Assembly (NCBI RefSeq): GCF_013423485.1
Contig: NZ_JABFFR010000031.1
Coordinates: 1-46,324, forward strand
Direction of reading: 5' to 3'
Length of the DNA: 46,324 bases
Source: Azospirillum oleiclasticum
GTDB lineage: Bacteria; Pseudomonadota; Alphaproteobacteria; Azospirillales; Azospirillaceae
Of the stretch, positions 1 to 8,139 are shown piece after piece. Numbering within the stretch: position 1 is the stretch's first letter; the number at the start of each line of letters is the position of its first letter. The translations under genes were made by a program, and so were the position numbers. The notes under the pieces are model-generated. The model was not told the DNA's origin and ran no database searches. It was given only the letters and a program-made list of their open reading frames with translations.

Positions 1-393
1 CGACTGCCCGCGGGCGTGCCGCCGCTCCGCCAGCCGCGGGAACAGGTCGTAGACGCGGCGCAGGGTCCAGGGGCCGGGCCGGTGGCTGCGGGCGCCGACG
101 GTCAGGTTCTCCTCGGCGGTGAGGGGGCCGAAGACCTGCCGGTCCTCCGGCACATAGCCGATGCCGAGCCGGCTCGTGCGGTGGACGGGCAGCCCGGCGA
201 TGGACCGCCCCTCGAAGCGCCGGTCCCCGGCGCGGCAGGGCAGGATTCCCATGAGCGCCTTCAGCGTCGTGCTCTTGCCCGCCCCGTTGCGGCCGATCAG
301 GGCCACCGCCTCCCCGGCGCCGACCGAGAAGCTGACGCCGTGCAGCGCCTGGGCGTTGCCGTAACCGGCATCGACGGCGCACAGCTCAAGCAT
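1..393 (-). CDS. livF: Branched-chain amino acid/carboxylate ABC importer ATPase LivF (3' end cut by window edge)
   Basis: Second ATP-hydrolysing subunit of a Liv/HAAT-type ABC importer, acting on the cytoplasmic face of the inner membrane. From the ATG at 391-393 the minus strand reads MLELCAVDAGYGNAQALHGV, then a Walker A motif (GRNGAGKST) near residue 40 and the LivF-typical block GIGYVPEDRQVFGPLTAEEN. About 131 codons are inside the window. The signature motif, Walker B and C terminus lie beyond the left edge. The start overlaps the livG stop by 8 bases, so this is the last visible gene of a binding protein-H-M-G-F operon. The substrate need not be leucine: in this family, with CoA-activating genes nearby, aromatic or aliphatic carboxylates are common. 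The family call is secure; the ligand is unknown. Confidence 0.93.
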   Translation of the reverse strand, partial: MLELCAVDAGYGNAQALHGVSFSVGAGEAVALIGRNGAGKSTTLKALMGILPCRAGDRRFEGRSIAGLPVHRTSRLGIGYVPEDRQVFGPLTAEENLTVGARSHRPGPWTLRRVYDLFPRLAERRHARGQS

Positions 394-1180
394 AGGCGGT
401 CCTTCCCATAGGCTGGCCCGCCGGCTGGCGATCGCCGAGATAGCCGGCGCGCACCCGCGCGTCGGCCCGCATCTCCGCCGGGGTGCCGCGGGCCAGCAGC
501 TCGCCGCCGGTCATCACCACCACCTCGTCGGAGATGGACATGACGACATCCATGTTGTGCTCGATCAGCAGCACGGTGCGCCCCTGGCGCACCCGCTCGA
601 TCAGCGCCACGGAACGGTCGATCTCGCTGTGCCCGACCCCGGCCAGCGGCTCGTCCAGCAGCAGCACCGCCGGGTCGGTGGTGAGGGTGAGGCCCAGTTC
701 GAGCGCCCGCTGCTCGCCGTGCGACAGGCTGCCGGCCGGCGAGTGGAGCTTGGCAGCCAGCCCCACCGTCTCCGCGCAAGCCTCCGCCCGCTCCCGCAGC
801 GCGCGCCAACCGTCCACCGCGCGCCAGAAGGGCTGCAGGCCGAAGGCCCGCGCCTGCGCACCCAGCCTCAGATTCTCCATCACCGTCATCTCCGGAAAGA
901 TCGTGACGATCTGGAAGCTGCGGCCGAGCCCGGTTCGGGCGCGGGCGTGCGGGGCGAGACGGGTGACGTCGCGCCCGCCGAGCAGGACCCGGCCCGCGGT
1001 CGGCCGGATCTGACCCGACAACACGTTGATCAGCGTGGTCTTGCCGGCGCCGTTGGGCCCGATCAGCGCCGCCAGCCGGCCGGGGGCGAAGGCCAGGGAG
1101 ACGTTGCGCAGCGCCACGAAGTCACCGAAGGCGACGGTGACGCCCTCGCAAGCGATGGCGGGTGACGCGACCGCGGTCAT
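386..1180 (-). CDS. livG: Branched-chain amino acid/carboxylate ABC importer ATPase LivG
   Basis: First ATPase subunit of the Liv-type importer, 264 residues, the usual LivG length. Walker A (GPNGAGKTT) lies near residue 40, followed by the LivG hallmark LGRSFQIVTIFPEMTVMENL. The signature motif is SLSHGEQRALELG, and Walker B with the catalytic Glu is VLLLDEPLAGVG. The D/H-loop region LLIEHNMDVVMSISD is the LivG form. The reading frame is open upstream, but the ATG at 1180 gives the expected N terminus (MTAVASPAIACEGVTVAFGD) and overlaps the livM stop in an ATGA. It should pair with LivF on the LivHM permease and be co-translated with its neighbours. Confidence 0.95.
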   Translation of the reverse strand: MTAVASPAIACEGVTVAFGDFVALRNVSLAFAPGRLAALIGPNGAGKTTLINVLSGQIRPTAGRVLLGGRDVTRLAPHARARTGLGRSFQIVTIFPEMTVMENLRLGAQARAFGLQPFWRAVDGWRALRERAEACAETVGLAAKLHSPAGSLSHGEQRALELGLTLTTDPAVLLLDEPLAGVGHSEIDRSVALIERVRQGRTVLLIEHNMDVVMSISDEVVVMTGGELLARGTPAEMRADARVRAGYLGDRQPAGQPMGRTAYA

Positions 1181-2157
1181 GCCCGACCTCCCGCGCGCAG
1201 GGCCACCGCCCGCAGCCGCGGCCCCAGCCCGACCAGCCCCTGCGGCAGATACAGCGTGCACAGGATGAAGATCAGCCCGACCAGCCCGTACCAGTATTGG
1301 GTGTACGCGCTGAGCAGCTCGCGCAGTGCCTCCACCACGGCCACCCCCAGCACCGGCCCGAGCAGCGTGCCGCTGCCGCCGAGCACGGTCATGATCAGCA
1401 CGTCGCCCGACACCTTCCAGTGCAGGTTCTGCGGGCCGACATACATCATCAGGCTGGCGAGCAGCGCCCCGGCCACCCCCGCGTAGGCACCGGACACCGC
1501 GAAGGCGGCCATGCGGAAGCGGTTCACGGTGAAGCCCAGATGGGCCACACGCACCGGGTTCTGCCGCACCGCGCGCAAAACCTGCCCCAGCGGCGAGGAG
1601 CGCAGCACTTCCGACATGGCGAGCGCCAGGGCGAACACCCCCAGCACCACCCAGTAGAAGACCGCGTTCTCGAAGCCGTCGAGCCCGCCCGGCATCGGCC
1701 GCGGCACGCCGGGAATGCCATCGGCACCGCCGGACAGCGCGCGCAGCTTCACCGACGCGGCGACATAGACCAGCTCCGCCAGCATCAGGGTCGTCAGTCC
1801 CAGATAGATGCCGGACATCCGCAGCGCCACGACGCTGAACACAAGAGCCATCGCGGCCCCCGCCAACGCCGCCGCCAGCAGCGCCGGCCCGAAGCCGAGG
1901 CCGGCCGACATCATGGCGTGGCTGGCGGCGTAGGCGCCGGTGCCGAAGAAGGCGGCGTGGCCGAAGGACAGCATGCCGGTCACGCCGAACACGATGTCGT
2001 AGCCCAGCGCGAACACCGACCAGATCATCACCAGCATGACGAAATAGAGCGCCGCATCGTCACCGGTGACGATGGGCACCAGCGCGAACAGCGCCGTCGC
2101 CGCCGCACTCCGCGCCAGCAGGCGCGGCGCCAGCAGGGGCAGGAACCTTCGTCTCAT
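1177..2157 (-). CDS. livM: Branched-chain amino acid/carboxylate ABC importer permease LivM
   Basis: Inner-membrane permease subunit, 326 residues. The N terminus MRRRFLPLLAPRLLARSAAA is basic and followed by about eight to nine hydrophobic segments. LivM hallmarks are visible: GYDIVFGVTGMLSFGHAAFFGTGAY, the cytoplasmic loop SPLGQVLRAVRQNPVRVAHLG that contacts the ATPase, and a late GGSGTLLGPVLGVAVVEALRE segment. The same frame runs open far upstream through livH DNA, but the ATG at 2157, overlapping the livH stop by four bases, is the only start that gives a LivM-like N terminus. It forms the translocation pore with LivH. Confidence 0.95.
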   Translation of the reverse strand: MRRRFLPLLAPRLLARSAAATALFALVPIVTGDDAALYFVMLVMIWSVFALGYDIVFGVTGMLSFGHAAFFGTGAYAASHAMMSAGLGFGPALLAAALAGAAMALVFSVVALRMSGIYLGLTTLMLAELVYVAASVKLRALSGGADGIPGVPRPMPGGLDGFENAVFYWVVLGVFALALAMSEVLRSSPLGQVLRAVRQNPVRVAHLGFTVNRFRMAAFAVSGAYAGVAGALLASLMMYVGPQNLHWKVSGDVLIMTVLGGSGTLLGPVLGVAVVEALRELLSAYTQYWYGLVGLIFILCTLYLPQGLVGLGPRLRAVALRAGGRA

Positions 2158-3011
2158 GCCAGCCGTTCCCGTCGGTTGAACAGCCCCTGCGGGCGCAGGA
2201 GCAGGGTGGCGATCAGCAGCGTGTAGGTCGCCACGTCGATCCAGTCCGGCGCGTAGGCCTGCCCGTAGGCCCGCGTCATGCCGACCAGAAGGGCGCCCAG
2301 CACGGCGCCCCGGATGTTGCCGAGCCCGCCGATGATGACCACGACGAAGCAGTCGATGATGATGGTGAAGCCCATCTGGAGCTGGATCGGCAGCAGCGGC
2401 CCGGCCACCGTGCCCCCCACCCCGGCCAGCGCCGCGCCGATGGCGAACACGGCCGTGCGCACGCGGCCCACGTCGATGCCGACGCAGGCGGCCATGCCGC
2501 CGTTGGCCTGGCAGGCCCGCACCGCCGTGCCGAGCGGCGACCGCTCCAGCACCAGGAAGAGCGCCAGCGACACCGCGAGCCCGAAGCCGATCACGAACAG
2601 CCGGTACAGGCTGACCTGCGACCCGAACAGCGTGACCGCCCCGTCGAGCCCGGCAGGCGCCACCATCCGCTTGAAGTCCAGCCCCCACAGGACCCGCACG
2701 GCCTCCTCCAGCACGAGGATGGCGCCGAAGGTGGCGAGGAGCTGGAACTCGTGCGCGCGGTCGTAGAGCGGCCGCAGCGTCAGCCGTTCCATCAGCGCGC
2801 CCACGACAGCCAGCACCAGCGGGCTGATCAGCAGCGCCAGCCAGAAGCTGCCGCCGCTCTGCACCACCTGATAGGCGACGTAGGCGCCCAGCATGTAGAG
2901 CGCCCCATGGGCGAAGTTGATGATCCCCATCATCCCGAAGATGAGGGTGAGCCCGGCCGCCAGGATGAACAGCAGCATCCCGATGCTGAGCCCGATCAGC
3001 AATGTCGACAT
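2154..3011 (-). CDS. livH: Branched-chain amino acid/carboxylate ABC importer permease LivH
   Basis: Inner-membrane permease subunit, 285 residues, typical for LivH. The start is MSTLLIGLSIGMLLFILAAG. It is followed by the diagnostic GLTLIFGMMGIINFAHGALYMLGAY near residue 20-45, the ATPase-contact loop SPLGTAVRACQANGGMAACVGID, and the late glycine-rich segment VVIIGGLGNIRGAVLGALLVG. It sits 30 bases downstream of the binding-protein gene and overlaps livM by four bases, so it is co-transcribed. It pairs with LivM to form the channel. Confidence 0.95.
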   Translation of the reverse strand: MSTLLIGLSIGMLLFILAAGLTLIFGMMGIINFAHGALYMLGAYVAYQVVQSGGSFWLALLISPLVLAVVGALMERLTLRPLYDRAHEFQLLATFGAILVLEEAVRVLWGLDFKRMVAPAGLDGAVTLFGSQVSLYRLFVIGFGLAVSLALFLVLERSPLGTAVRACQANGGMAACVGIDVGRVRTAVFAIGAALAGVGGTVAGPLLPIQLQMGFTIIIDCFVVVIIGGLGNIRGAVLGALLVGMTRAYGQAYAPDWIDVATYTLLIATLLLRPQGLFNRRERLA

Positions 3012-3041
3012 CCGTCGGTCTTTCCCGGCCGGCGTGGCCGA

Positions 3042-4208
3042 TCAGGGGCAGGGTGTGAACAGCGCCTCGGCGGGGAAGGTGGCGACGACCTTCATGGTCA
3101 CCGCCGGCAGCGGGTCCTTGCCCTCGCCCGCGGTGCCGAACAGCCCGATCTGCTCGGCCTGGTTGTCGCACGCCCGCATGCGCTTGACGCCTTCCACCGA
3201 GTCCGGTCGGGTGCTGGTGCGGAAGGCGTCGACCCACGCCTCCTTATCCCAGCCGCCGGTCTTCTCGACCACATCGAGGAACCAGCTCATCCCGTCATAG
3301 GCCTCGCCCGCGTACTGGCTGGGAAACTCCCCGTATTTCTTGCGGTACGCCTCGACGAAGCGCTGGTTGCGCGGGCTGTCCTCCGTGAAGTGGTAGCGCA
3401 GCGTCGAGTGGATGCCGATGGAGCCGGGCCCGATGGCCGCACCCAGAAGCTCGTCCATGATCATGGTGCCGAAGATCTGCACCTTGTCCTTCAGCCGCAC
3501 GTCGTTGGCCTGCTTCAACGACGTCACCACGTCGCCACCGACGACGATCAGCGCCAGGCCGTCGGCACCGGACTTGGCGACCTTGTCGATGATGACCGAG
3601 TAATCCTTGCTGCCGATCGGCGTGAAATCCTCGCCGACGATCTTGATGCCCTTCTTGGCCATGTCCTCGCTCAGCAGCTTCCACATGTCGCGTCCGACCT
3701 GATAGTCGGCGACCACCCCGTAGACCGACTTGAGCGACCGCATGGACGCGAACGCGGCGAGCATCCGGTTCTCGATGGCGACCGAGTTGGAGGTGCGGAA
3801 GGCGTAGCGCGTCTTGTCGGCACCCGTGATGCGGTCGTCGGCGGAGATGGTGATGAGCTGCGGAACCTTGCGCTGCTCGGTCATCTTCATGATCGCCAGC
3901 GTCGACCCGGAGCTGACCTCGCCGAAGATCAGATGCACGCCGCGCGACAGAAGGCGGTTGGTCTTCTGGACGGCGACCTGGGTGCTGGTCTCGCTGTCCT
4001 CCCACATCGCCTCGATGGGCTTGCCGAGCACCTTCCCGTCGCGCTCCTCGAAGGCGATGGTGGCGCCGCGGCGCATGTTCTCGCCGATGATGCCCCAGGC
4101 CCCGCTGAGCGGCAGCACGCCACCGATGCGGAAGGCGTCCTGCGCCGCGGCCGGCAACGCCGTTGCGGATGCGAGCAGGGCGGCGGCGAGCAGGGTCACG
4201 CGCAACAT
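3042..4208 (-). CDS. Periplasmic substrate-binding protein of the first Liv-type ABC importer
   Basis: Periplasmic binding protein type 1 (Peripla_BP_6/LivJ-like), 388 residues, first gene of the importer operon. The ATG at 4208 follows a strong GGGAGGA ribosome site about 8 bases upstream and gives a clear signal peptide (MLRVTLLAAALLASATALPA, cleavage after AAAQ). An in-frame start further upstream would run through the operator and promoter, so it was rejected. Visible family blocks are FRIGGVLPLSGAWGIIGENM, the hinge-region GEVSSGSTLAIMK, and QYAGEAYDGMSWFLDVVEKT. The protein captures the substrate and delivers it to LivHM. The divergent MarR gene and the operator immediately upstream suggest control by a catabolic ligand. 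The ligand cannot be read from sequence. Confidence 0.93.
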   Translation of the reverse strand: MLRVTLLAAALLASATALPAAAQDAFRIGGVLPLSGAWGIIGENMRRGATIAFEERDGKVLGKPIEAMWEDSETSTQVAVQKTNRLLSRGVHLIFGEVSSGSTLAIMKMTEQRKVPQLITISADDRITGADKTRYAFRTSNSVAIENRMLAAFASMRSLKSVYGVVADYQVGRDMWKLLSEDMAKKGIKIVGEDFTPIGSKDYSVIIDKVAKSGADGLALIVVGGDVVTSLKQANDVRLKDKVQIFGTMIMDELLGAAIGPGSIGIHSTLRYHFTEDSPRNQRFVEAYRKKYGEFPSQYAGEAYDGMSWFLDVVEKTGGWDKEAWVDAFRTSTRPDSVEGVKRMRACDNQAEQIGLFGTAGEGKDPLPAVTMKVVATFPAEALFTPCP

Positions 4209-4241
4209 TCTTGGTATCCTCCCGAGGCTGTCGGCCTTATA

Positions 4242-4280
4242 TATGTTGGACAAACATACCAAATCGCATGATTATATCAA
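4242..4280 (-). promoter_or_regulatory. Promoter with overlapping MarR-type operator for the first Liv operon
   Basis: On the minus strand a -35 TTGATA (4275-4280) and a -10 TATGTT (4253-4258) are separated by 16 bp. The -10 lies inside a perfect inverted repeat TATGTT-N5-AACATA (4242-4258), the size and symmetry expected of a MarR dimer site. The 13-bp block ACAAACATACCAA (4250-4262) and the -35 box recur with identical spacing before the thiolase gene at 6110-6140. Repressor bound here would block polymerase, and being between divergent genes it could also autoregulate the MarR gene. Confidence 0.62.
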
Positions 4281-4347
4281 TGAGTTTGTTATTACTCGCG
4301 GCGCTTGGCATCGGCGGGGCGGTTTGGCAGGGTAGGCGGTGGATGGC

Positions 4348-4920
4348 ATGGATATGGATTCGACGAGAATGGCGGTGCCCACGGTGGACCACGCGTACGC
4401 GCCCGAGGATTGGGCGGACCTGACGGACTCGCAGCTCCGGCTCGGGCTGGAGCTGGTGTTCTTCAGCCATATCGAACTGGCCGCCGACGCCGACGCGATC
4501 CTCGCCGACTACGGGTTCGGGCGACCGCATCATCGCGTGCTCTACTTCGTAGCGCGACGGCCTGGTATCACGGTGAACGAGATCCTGGCGATCCTGCGCG
4601 TCACCAACCAGGCGCTGTCGCGGGTGATGAACCAGCTCATCGAGGCCGAGCTGATCGAGCAGCGCCACGACAGCGCCGACCGTCGCCGGCGCCAGCATTA
4701 CCTCACCCCGAAGGGAGCGGCGCTCGATCACCAGCTCTGCCAGGAACAGTTCCGCCGCGTGCGCCGCGCCTACCAGTCGTTGCCCAGAGACGCGGTGCTG
4801 GGATTCTGGGCGACGCTCAACGCCATGATCGCCGAGGAGGACCGGCGGCAGCTCAGCGAACCGCTGCCGGACCTCCCCTGGGACCAGCCCAAGCAGCCTA
4901 AGCGCGTTCGTAAAGCGTGA
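4348..4920 (+). CDS. MarR-family transcriptional regulator
   Basis: Winged-helix DNA-binding dimer of the MarR family, about 190 residues. The core reads LGLELVFFSHIELAADADAI, then the DYGFGRPHHRVLYFVARRPG segment and the recognition-helix region VNEILAILRVTNQALSRVMN. The wing follows with the family-typical LIEQRHDSADRRRRQHYLTPKG. A GTG at 4339 in the same frame is an alternative start. The ATG at 4348 is preferred because of an AGGCGG-type ribosome site a few bases upstream. It is divergent from the first importer operon and its 3' end overlaps the thiolase 3' end by 23 bases. The shared operator at both neighbouring promoters makes it the likely repressor of importer and thiolase. MarR proteins of this context often respond to CoA thioesters or aromatic acids; the effector is unknown. 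Confidence 0.9.
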   Translation: MDMDSTRMAVPTVDHAYAPEDWADLTDSQLRLGLELVFFSHIELAADADAILADYGFGRPHHRVLYFVARRPGITVNEILAILRVTNQALSRVMNQLIEAELIEQRHDSADRRRRQHYLTPKGAALDHQLCQEQFRRVRRAYQSLPRDAVLGFWATLNAMIAEEDRRQLSEPLPDLPWDQPKQPKRVRKA

Positions 4921-6073
4921 CGACGCAGGCGCCGGCGAGGCCGAGATTGTGCTGGAGCGCCAGCCGCGCATCCGGCACCTGACGCGCGCCCGCCTGCCCG
5001 CGGAGCTGCCAGACGAGTTCGGCGCATTGCGCAAGTCCGGTGGCGCCGATCGGGTGGCCCTTGGACAGCAGCCCGCCCGACGGGTTGGTCACGCAGCGTC
5101 CGCCATGGGTGTTGTCGCCATCGCGCACGAACTGCTCGGCCCCACCCTCCGGCGCCAGCCGCACCGCCTCGTAGGCGAGCAGCTCGTTGATGGTGAAGCA
5201 GTCGTGCAGTTCGGCGACGCGGATGTCGCGGGGGTCCACGCCGCTCGCCTCGTAGACCTGATCGGCGGCGCGGCGCGCCATGTCGACGCCGACCAGCTTC
5301 ATGGGGCTGCCGGCGGTGAACACGTCCGGGCTGTCGCTGACCAGCGCCTGGGCGCGGATCGACACGCCTGACAGCCCGCGCCGGCGCATGAAGTCGTCGG
5401 AGCAGAGCACCGCCGCCGCCGCACCGCAGGTCGGCGGGCAGCACATCAGCCGGGTCAGCGGGCCGACCACCGGTGCGGAGTCCAGGATTTCCCGGACCGT
5501 GAGCGGTGCCCGGAACATGGCGTGCTCGTTGGCAGCGGCGTGCCGGCGGGCCTTCACCTGAATTTCGGCGAGGGTTTCCAGCGAGCAGCCCGTACGCTCC
5601 ATGTACTCGCGCGCCGCGCCACCGAAGAGCTGGCAGGCGAAGGGCGCGTCGGACGGCCCCTCCACCGCCTGCGTCGCGGCCAGCGACGGCCCCCACGGGT
5701 CGGGCCAGCCCGGAAAGCTGCGGTCGATGGCGCCACGCGGCATCTGCTCGAAGCCGACGGCCAGCGCCACGTCGGCGGCACCCGCCTCGATCATCCGGCG
5801 GGCGAGGTAGAGGGCGGTGGAACCGGTGGCGCAGGCGTTGTTCACGTTGACCACCGGCACGCCGGTGATCCCCACCTCGTAGACGGCCCGCTGGCCCGAC
5901 GTGGTGTCGCCGTACATGTAGCCGGCGATGACGTGGCCGACATCCGCCATCGTCAGGCCCGCATCCTCCAGCGCGGCGATGATCGCCTCCCGCGCCATAT
6001 CGGTGAAGGGCGGGCTCGCCCCCGGCTTGCAGAAATGGGTCATGCCGACCCCGGCGACCTGTACGCCCGTCAT
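4898..6073 (-). CDS. SCP2-type thiolase (acetyl-CoA acetyltransferase family)
   Basis: Thiolase-fold enzyme of 391 residues, of the sterol-carrier-protein X/lipid-transfer type. It would cleave a 3-ketoacyl-CoA with CoA, or act on a related thioester. The acyl-accepting cysteine is Cys81 in NVNNACATGSTALYLA. The later motifs HDCFTINELL and GGLLSKGHPIGATGLAQ carry the active-site histidines, and the C-terminal NLGLAGACVVTLY matches this subgroup rather than the classical FadA ending. The ATG at 6073 has an AGGG ribosome site. It has its own promoter with the MarR-type operator and is separate from the longer CoA operon upstream. It is the only thiolase in the window and so the probable last step of the pathway. 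Confidence 0.92.
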   Translation of the reverse strand: MTGVQVAGVGMTHFCKPGASPPFTDMAREAIIAALEDAGLTMADVGHVIAGYMYGDTTSGQRAVYEVGITGVPVVNVNNACATGSTALYLARRMIEAGAADVALAVGFEQMPRGAIDRSFPGWPDPWGPSLAATQAVEGPSDAPFACQLFGGAAREYMERTGCSLETLAEIQVKARRHAAANEHAMFRAPLTVREILDSAPVVGPLTRLMCCPPTCGAAAAVLCSDDFMRRRGLSGVSIRAQALVSDSPDVFTAGSPMKLVGVDMARRAADQVYEASGVDPRDIRVAELHDCFTINELLAYEAVRLAPEGGAEQFVRDGDNTHGGRCVTNPSGGLLSKGHPIGATGLAQCAELVWQLRGQAGARQVPDARLALQHNLGLAGACVVTLYERA

Positions 6074-6109
6074 GATGCACCCTGCCTGTTGCGGCTGTTT
6101 GCTTCTTCC

Positions 6110-6140
6110 ACAAACATACCAACAGATCAGGAAATATCAA
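6110..6140 (-). promoter_or_regulatory. Thiolase promoter with the same MarR-type operator block
   Basis: On the minus strand a -35 TTGATA (6135-6140) and -10 TATGTT (6113-6118) are 16 bp apart, exactly as in the first Liv promoter. The block ACAAACATACCAA (6110-6122) is identical to 4250-4262. The left half of the palindrome is not conserved here, so the site is a strong half-site plus degenerate partner. It lies 37 bases upstream of the thiolase start codon. Confidence 0.6.
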
Positions 6141-6179
6141 CATTGTTTTAGTATTGACCGCGGATTTCGGTGACGACGG

Positions 6180-7346
6180 TCACGCATTCGGCGGGTCCCC
6201 GGTATCGGGCGTGCGGCCCAGAACCTCGTCCGTGTGTTCGCCGAGGGACGGTGCGTGGCGCCGCACGTCGGCTGGCGTGGCGGAAAAGCCGACCGGAAAG
6301 CCGGCCTGCCGGATGGTGCCCTCGGTGGGGTGCTCGACCTCCCGCCAGAAGCCCACGGCCTGCAGATGCGGGTCGGTCAGAAGAGCGTCGATGGAGTTGA
6401 CGGTCGAGAAGGGGATGTCGCTGTCCTCCAGCCGGCGCACCCAGACTTCCGTGCTGTCCAGCCGGATCACGTCGCCGACGAACCGGTACAGCTCCGGGAA
6501 ATGCCGGCTGCGGTCGCTGGCCGAACGGTAGCGCGGATCCTCCGCCATTTTCGGATGGCCGCTCAGTTCGAAGAAGCGCCGCCATTGCGCGTCGGTGTAG
6601 GGCACCACGCTGATGTGACCGTCGCTGGTGCGGAACGGCCGGCGGTGCTCGTTCAGAAGCCGGTCGTAACCGGCCTCGCCCAGTGGCGGGACGAAGGTCC
6701 GGCCCGACAAATGTTCGGCGACGGTGAAGGCGACCATGCATTCGAACATCGGCACCTCGATCGCCTGTCCCTTGCCGGTGCGTTCGCGCGCGTACAGCGC
6801 GGCGGTGATCGCGTTGGCGGCGTACAGCCCGACCACCTTGTCGGCGGCCACCGTGTTCACGTAGGCGGGCTCGCGCCCACCGGTCCGCCCCTGGAGCCAC
6901 GCAAGGCCGCTGGCGGCCTGGATGGTGTCGTCGATGGCCGGGCGCCCGGCGTAGGGGCCCGCGTCCCCGAAGCCGTAACAGCCGCACTGGATGAGGCGGG
7001 GGAAGCGCCCTTGCAGCGTCGCCGGGTCGAGGCCCAGCCGCCGCATGGCCTGCGGGCGCAGGTTGGAGATCAGCACATCCGCCCCGTCCAGCAAGCGCAG
7101 CAGATGCTCGACGCCCGCAGGCGTCTTCAGGTCGATCACGACGCTGCGCTTGTTGCGGTTGAGGTTGAGGAAAGCATGGCTCATGCCTTCGTTCCGCCGT
7201 GGCGTCACATGCCGGAACAGGTCGCCGCCAGGCGATTCGACCTTGATCACGTCGGCGCCCATGTCGCCCAGAAGCTGGGTCGCCATCGGCCCCATCCCGA
7301 TGCCCGTCAGATCGATGACCCGGACCCCGTCGAGCGCGCCCGCCAT
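6180..7346 (-). CDS. Family III CoA-transferase (CaiB/BaiF), copy A
   Basis: Transfers CoA between an acyl-CoA and a free carboxylic acid through an aspartyl mixed anhydride; 388 residues, normal length. The N terminus has the family signature LTGIGMGPMATQLLGDMGAD followed by IKVESPGGDLFR and the KRSVVIDLKTPAG block. The catalytic aspartate is predicted at Asp169 in VAADKVVGLYAAN. Later comes RTGKGQAIEVPMFECM. It is the last gene of the long minus-strand operon, 43 bases after the nitroreductase stop. It closely resembles copy B at the head of the operon, including the PQRN/PRRN and MGADVIKVESP blocks, suggesting duplication and specialisation. The acid accepted is unknown. Confidence 0.9.
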   Translation of the reverse strand: MAGALDGVRVIDLTGIGMGPMATQLLGDMGADVIKVESPGGDLFRHVTPRRNEGMSHAFLNLNRNKRSVVIDLKTPAGVEHLLRLLDGADVLISNLRPQAMRRLGLDPATLQGRFPRLIQCGCYGFGDAGPYAGRPAIDDTIQAASGLAWLQGRTGGREPAYVNTVAADKVVGLYAANAITAALYARERTGKGQAIEVPMFECMVAFTVAEHLSGRTFVPPLGEAGYDRLLNEHRRPFRTSDGHISVVPYTDAQWRRFFELSGHPKMAEDPRYRSASDRSRHFPELYRFVGDVIRLDSTEVWVRRLEDSDIPFSTVNSIDALLTDPHLQAVGFWREVEHPTEGTIRQAGFPVGFSATPADVRRHAPSLGEHTDEVLGRTPDTGDPPNA

Positions 7347-7389
7347 GTTAGATGACTCCTTCGCCGCGGGATCGCCGGTGTGATGCGGC

Positions 7390-8085
7390 CTACTCGTCGA
7401 CCCAGTCGATCGCCTCGTCCAACGCGGCGCGTTCGGTGCGGAAGCGGTTGGCCGGGTGTTCGGGGTCGGCGTAGCCGAAGGAGATGCCGCACACGATCAC
7501 CCGCTCGGCCGACACGCCCAGCTCCTCCCGCAGCACGTCGCAATGGTGGGCCAGAGCCGCCTGGGGACAGGCACTCACGCCGCAGGCCTCGGCCGCCAGC
7601 AGGAAGTTCGCGACATAGCCGCCGCAATCGATCGCGCCATACACACCCAGCGCCTCGTCCGAGGTGATCACCGCCACGTGCGGGGCACCGAACAGCCGGA
7701 AATTCTCCAGCCCCTGCCGTGCACGCGCCGCCATATCGCCACGCGCGATGCCCACGGCCTCGTAGAGCCCGAAGCCGGACCGGCGACGGCGGTCGAGATG
7801 GACGCCGCGGAACTCGCGCGGCCAGGGCAGGTCGGAGACCGGCTCCGCGCCCGACGCCGCGTGCCGGTACAGGCGCTCGCGCAGCCGCTCCGTCCCGGGG
7901 CCGGAGGTAACGTGCACACGCCAGGGCTGGGTGTTGCACCAACTGGCCGTGCGCTGGGCCAGCGCCAGGATTCGCTCGATCACCGGCCGCGGCACCGACT
8001 GCGGACGGAAGGCCCGGCAACTGAAGCGGCGGTGCAGAAGATCGCGGAGGACGTCGGCGTCGTCGGCGGTGTCTGAACGGTTCAT
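7390..8085 (-). CDS. Nitroreductase-family FMN oxidoreductase
   Basis: FMN-dependent NAD(P)H oxidoreductase of the nitroreductase superfamily, 231 residues. The N-terminal FMN-phosphate binding region is LLHRRFSCRAFRPQSVPR, followed by the conserved RTASWCNTQPWRV segment. The central FMN/dimer part is IDCGGYVANFLLAAEACGVSACPQAAL, and the C-terminal block is ERVIVCGISFGYADPEHPANRFR. It lies inside the CoA-ester operon between IclR and CoA-transferase A. A role such as enone or enoyl reduction, or flavin recycling, is possible, but no substrate can be deduced. The start ATG at 8085 is the first in frame and gives a family-typical N terminus. Confidence 0.9.
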   Translation of the reverse strand: MNRSDTADDADVLRDLLHRRFSCRAFRPQSVPRPVIERILALAQRTASWCNTQPWRVHVTSGPGTERLRERLYRHAASGAEPVSDLPWPREFRGVHLDRRRRSGFGLYEAVGIARGDMAARARQGLENFRLFGAPHVAVITSDEALGVYGAIDCGGYVANFLLAAEACGVSACPQAALAHHCDVLREELGVSAERVIVCGISFGYADPEHPANRFRTERAALDEAIDWVDE

Positions 8086-8139
8086 ACGGACAGCTCCGGA
8101 CTGGCGGGACGGCTGGGGCTTTCAGACAGGAGCGGCGCC

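Noticed and set aside
4237..5034. Minus-strand 265-codon frame antisense to the MarR gene
   Set aside because: Covers the operator and the MarR coding region; codon pattern mirrors the real gene.
6170..6183. GTGAC-N4-GTCAC hairpin as terminator of the CoA operon
   Set aside because: Stem only five bases and overlapping the stop codon of the last gene; too weak to call.
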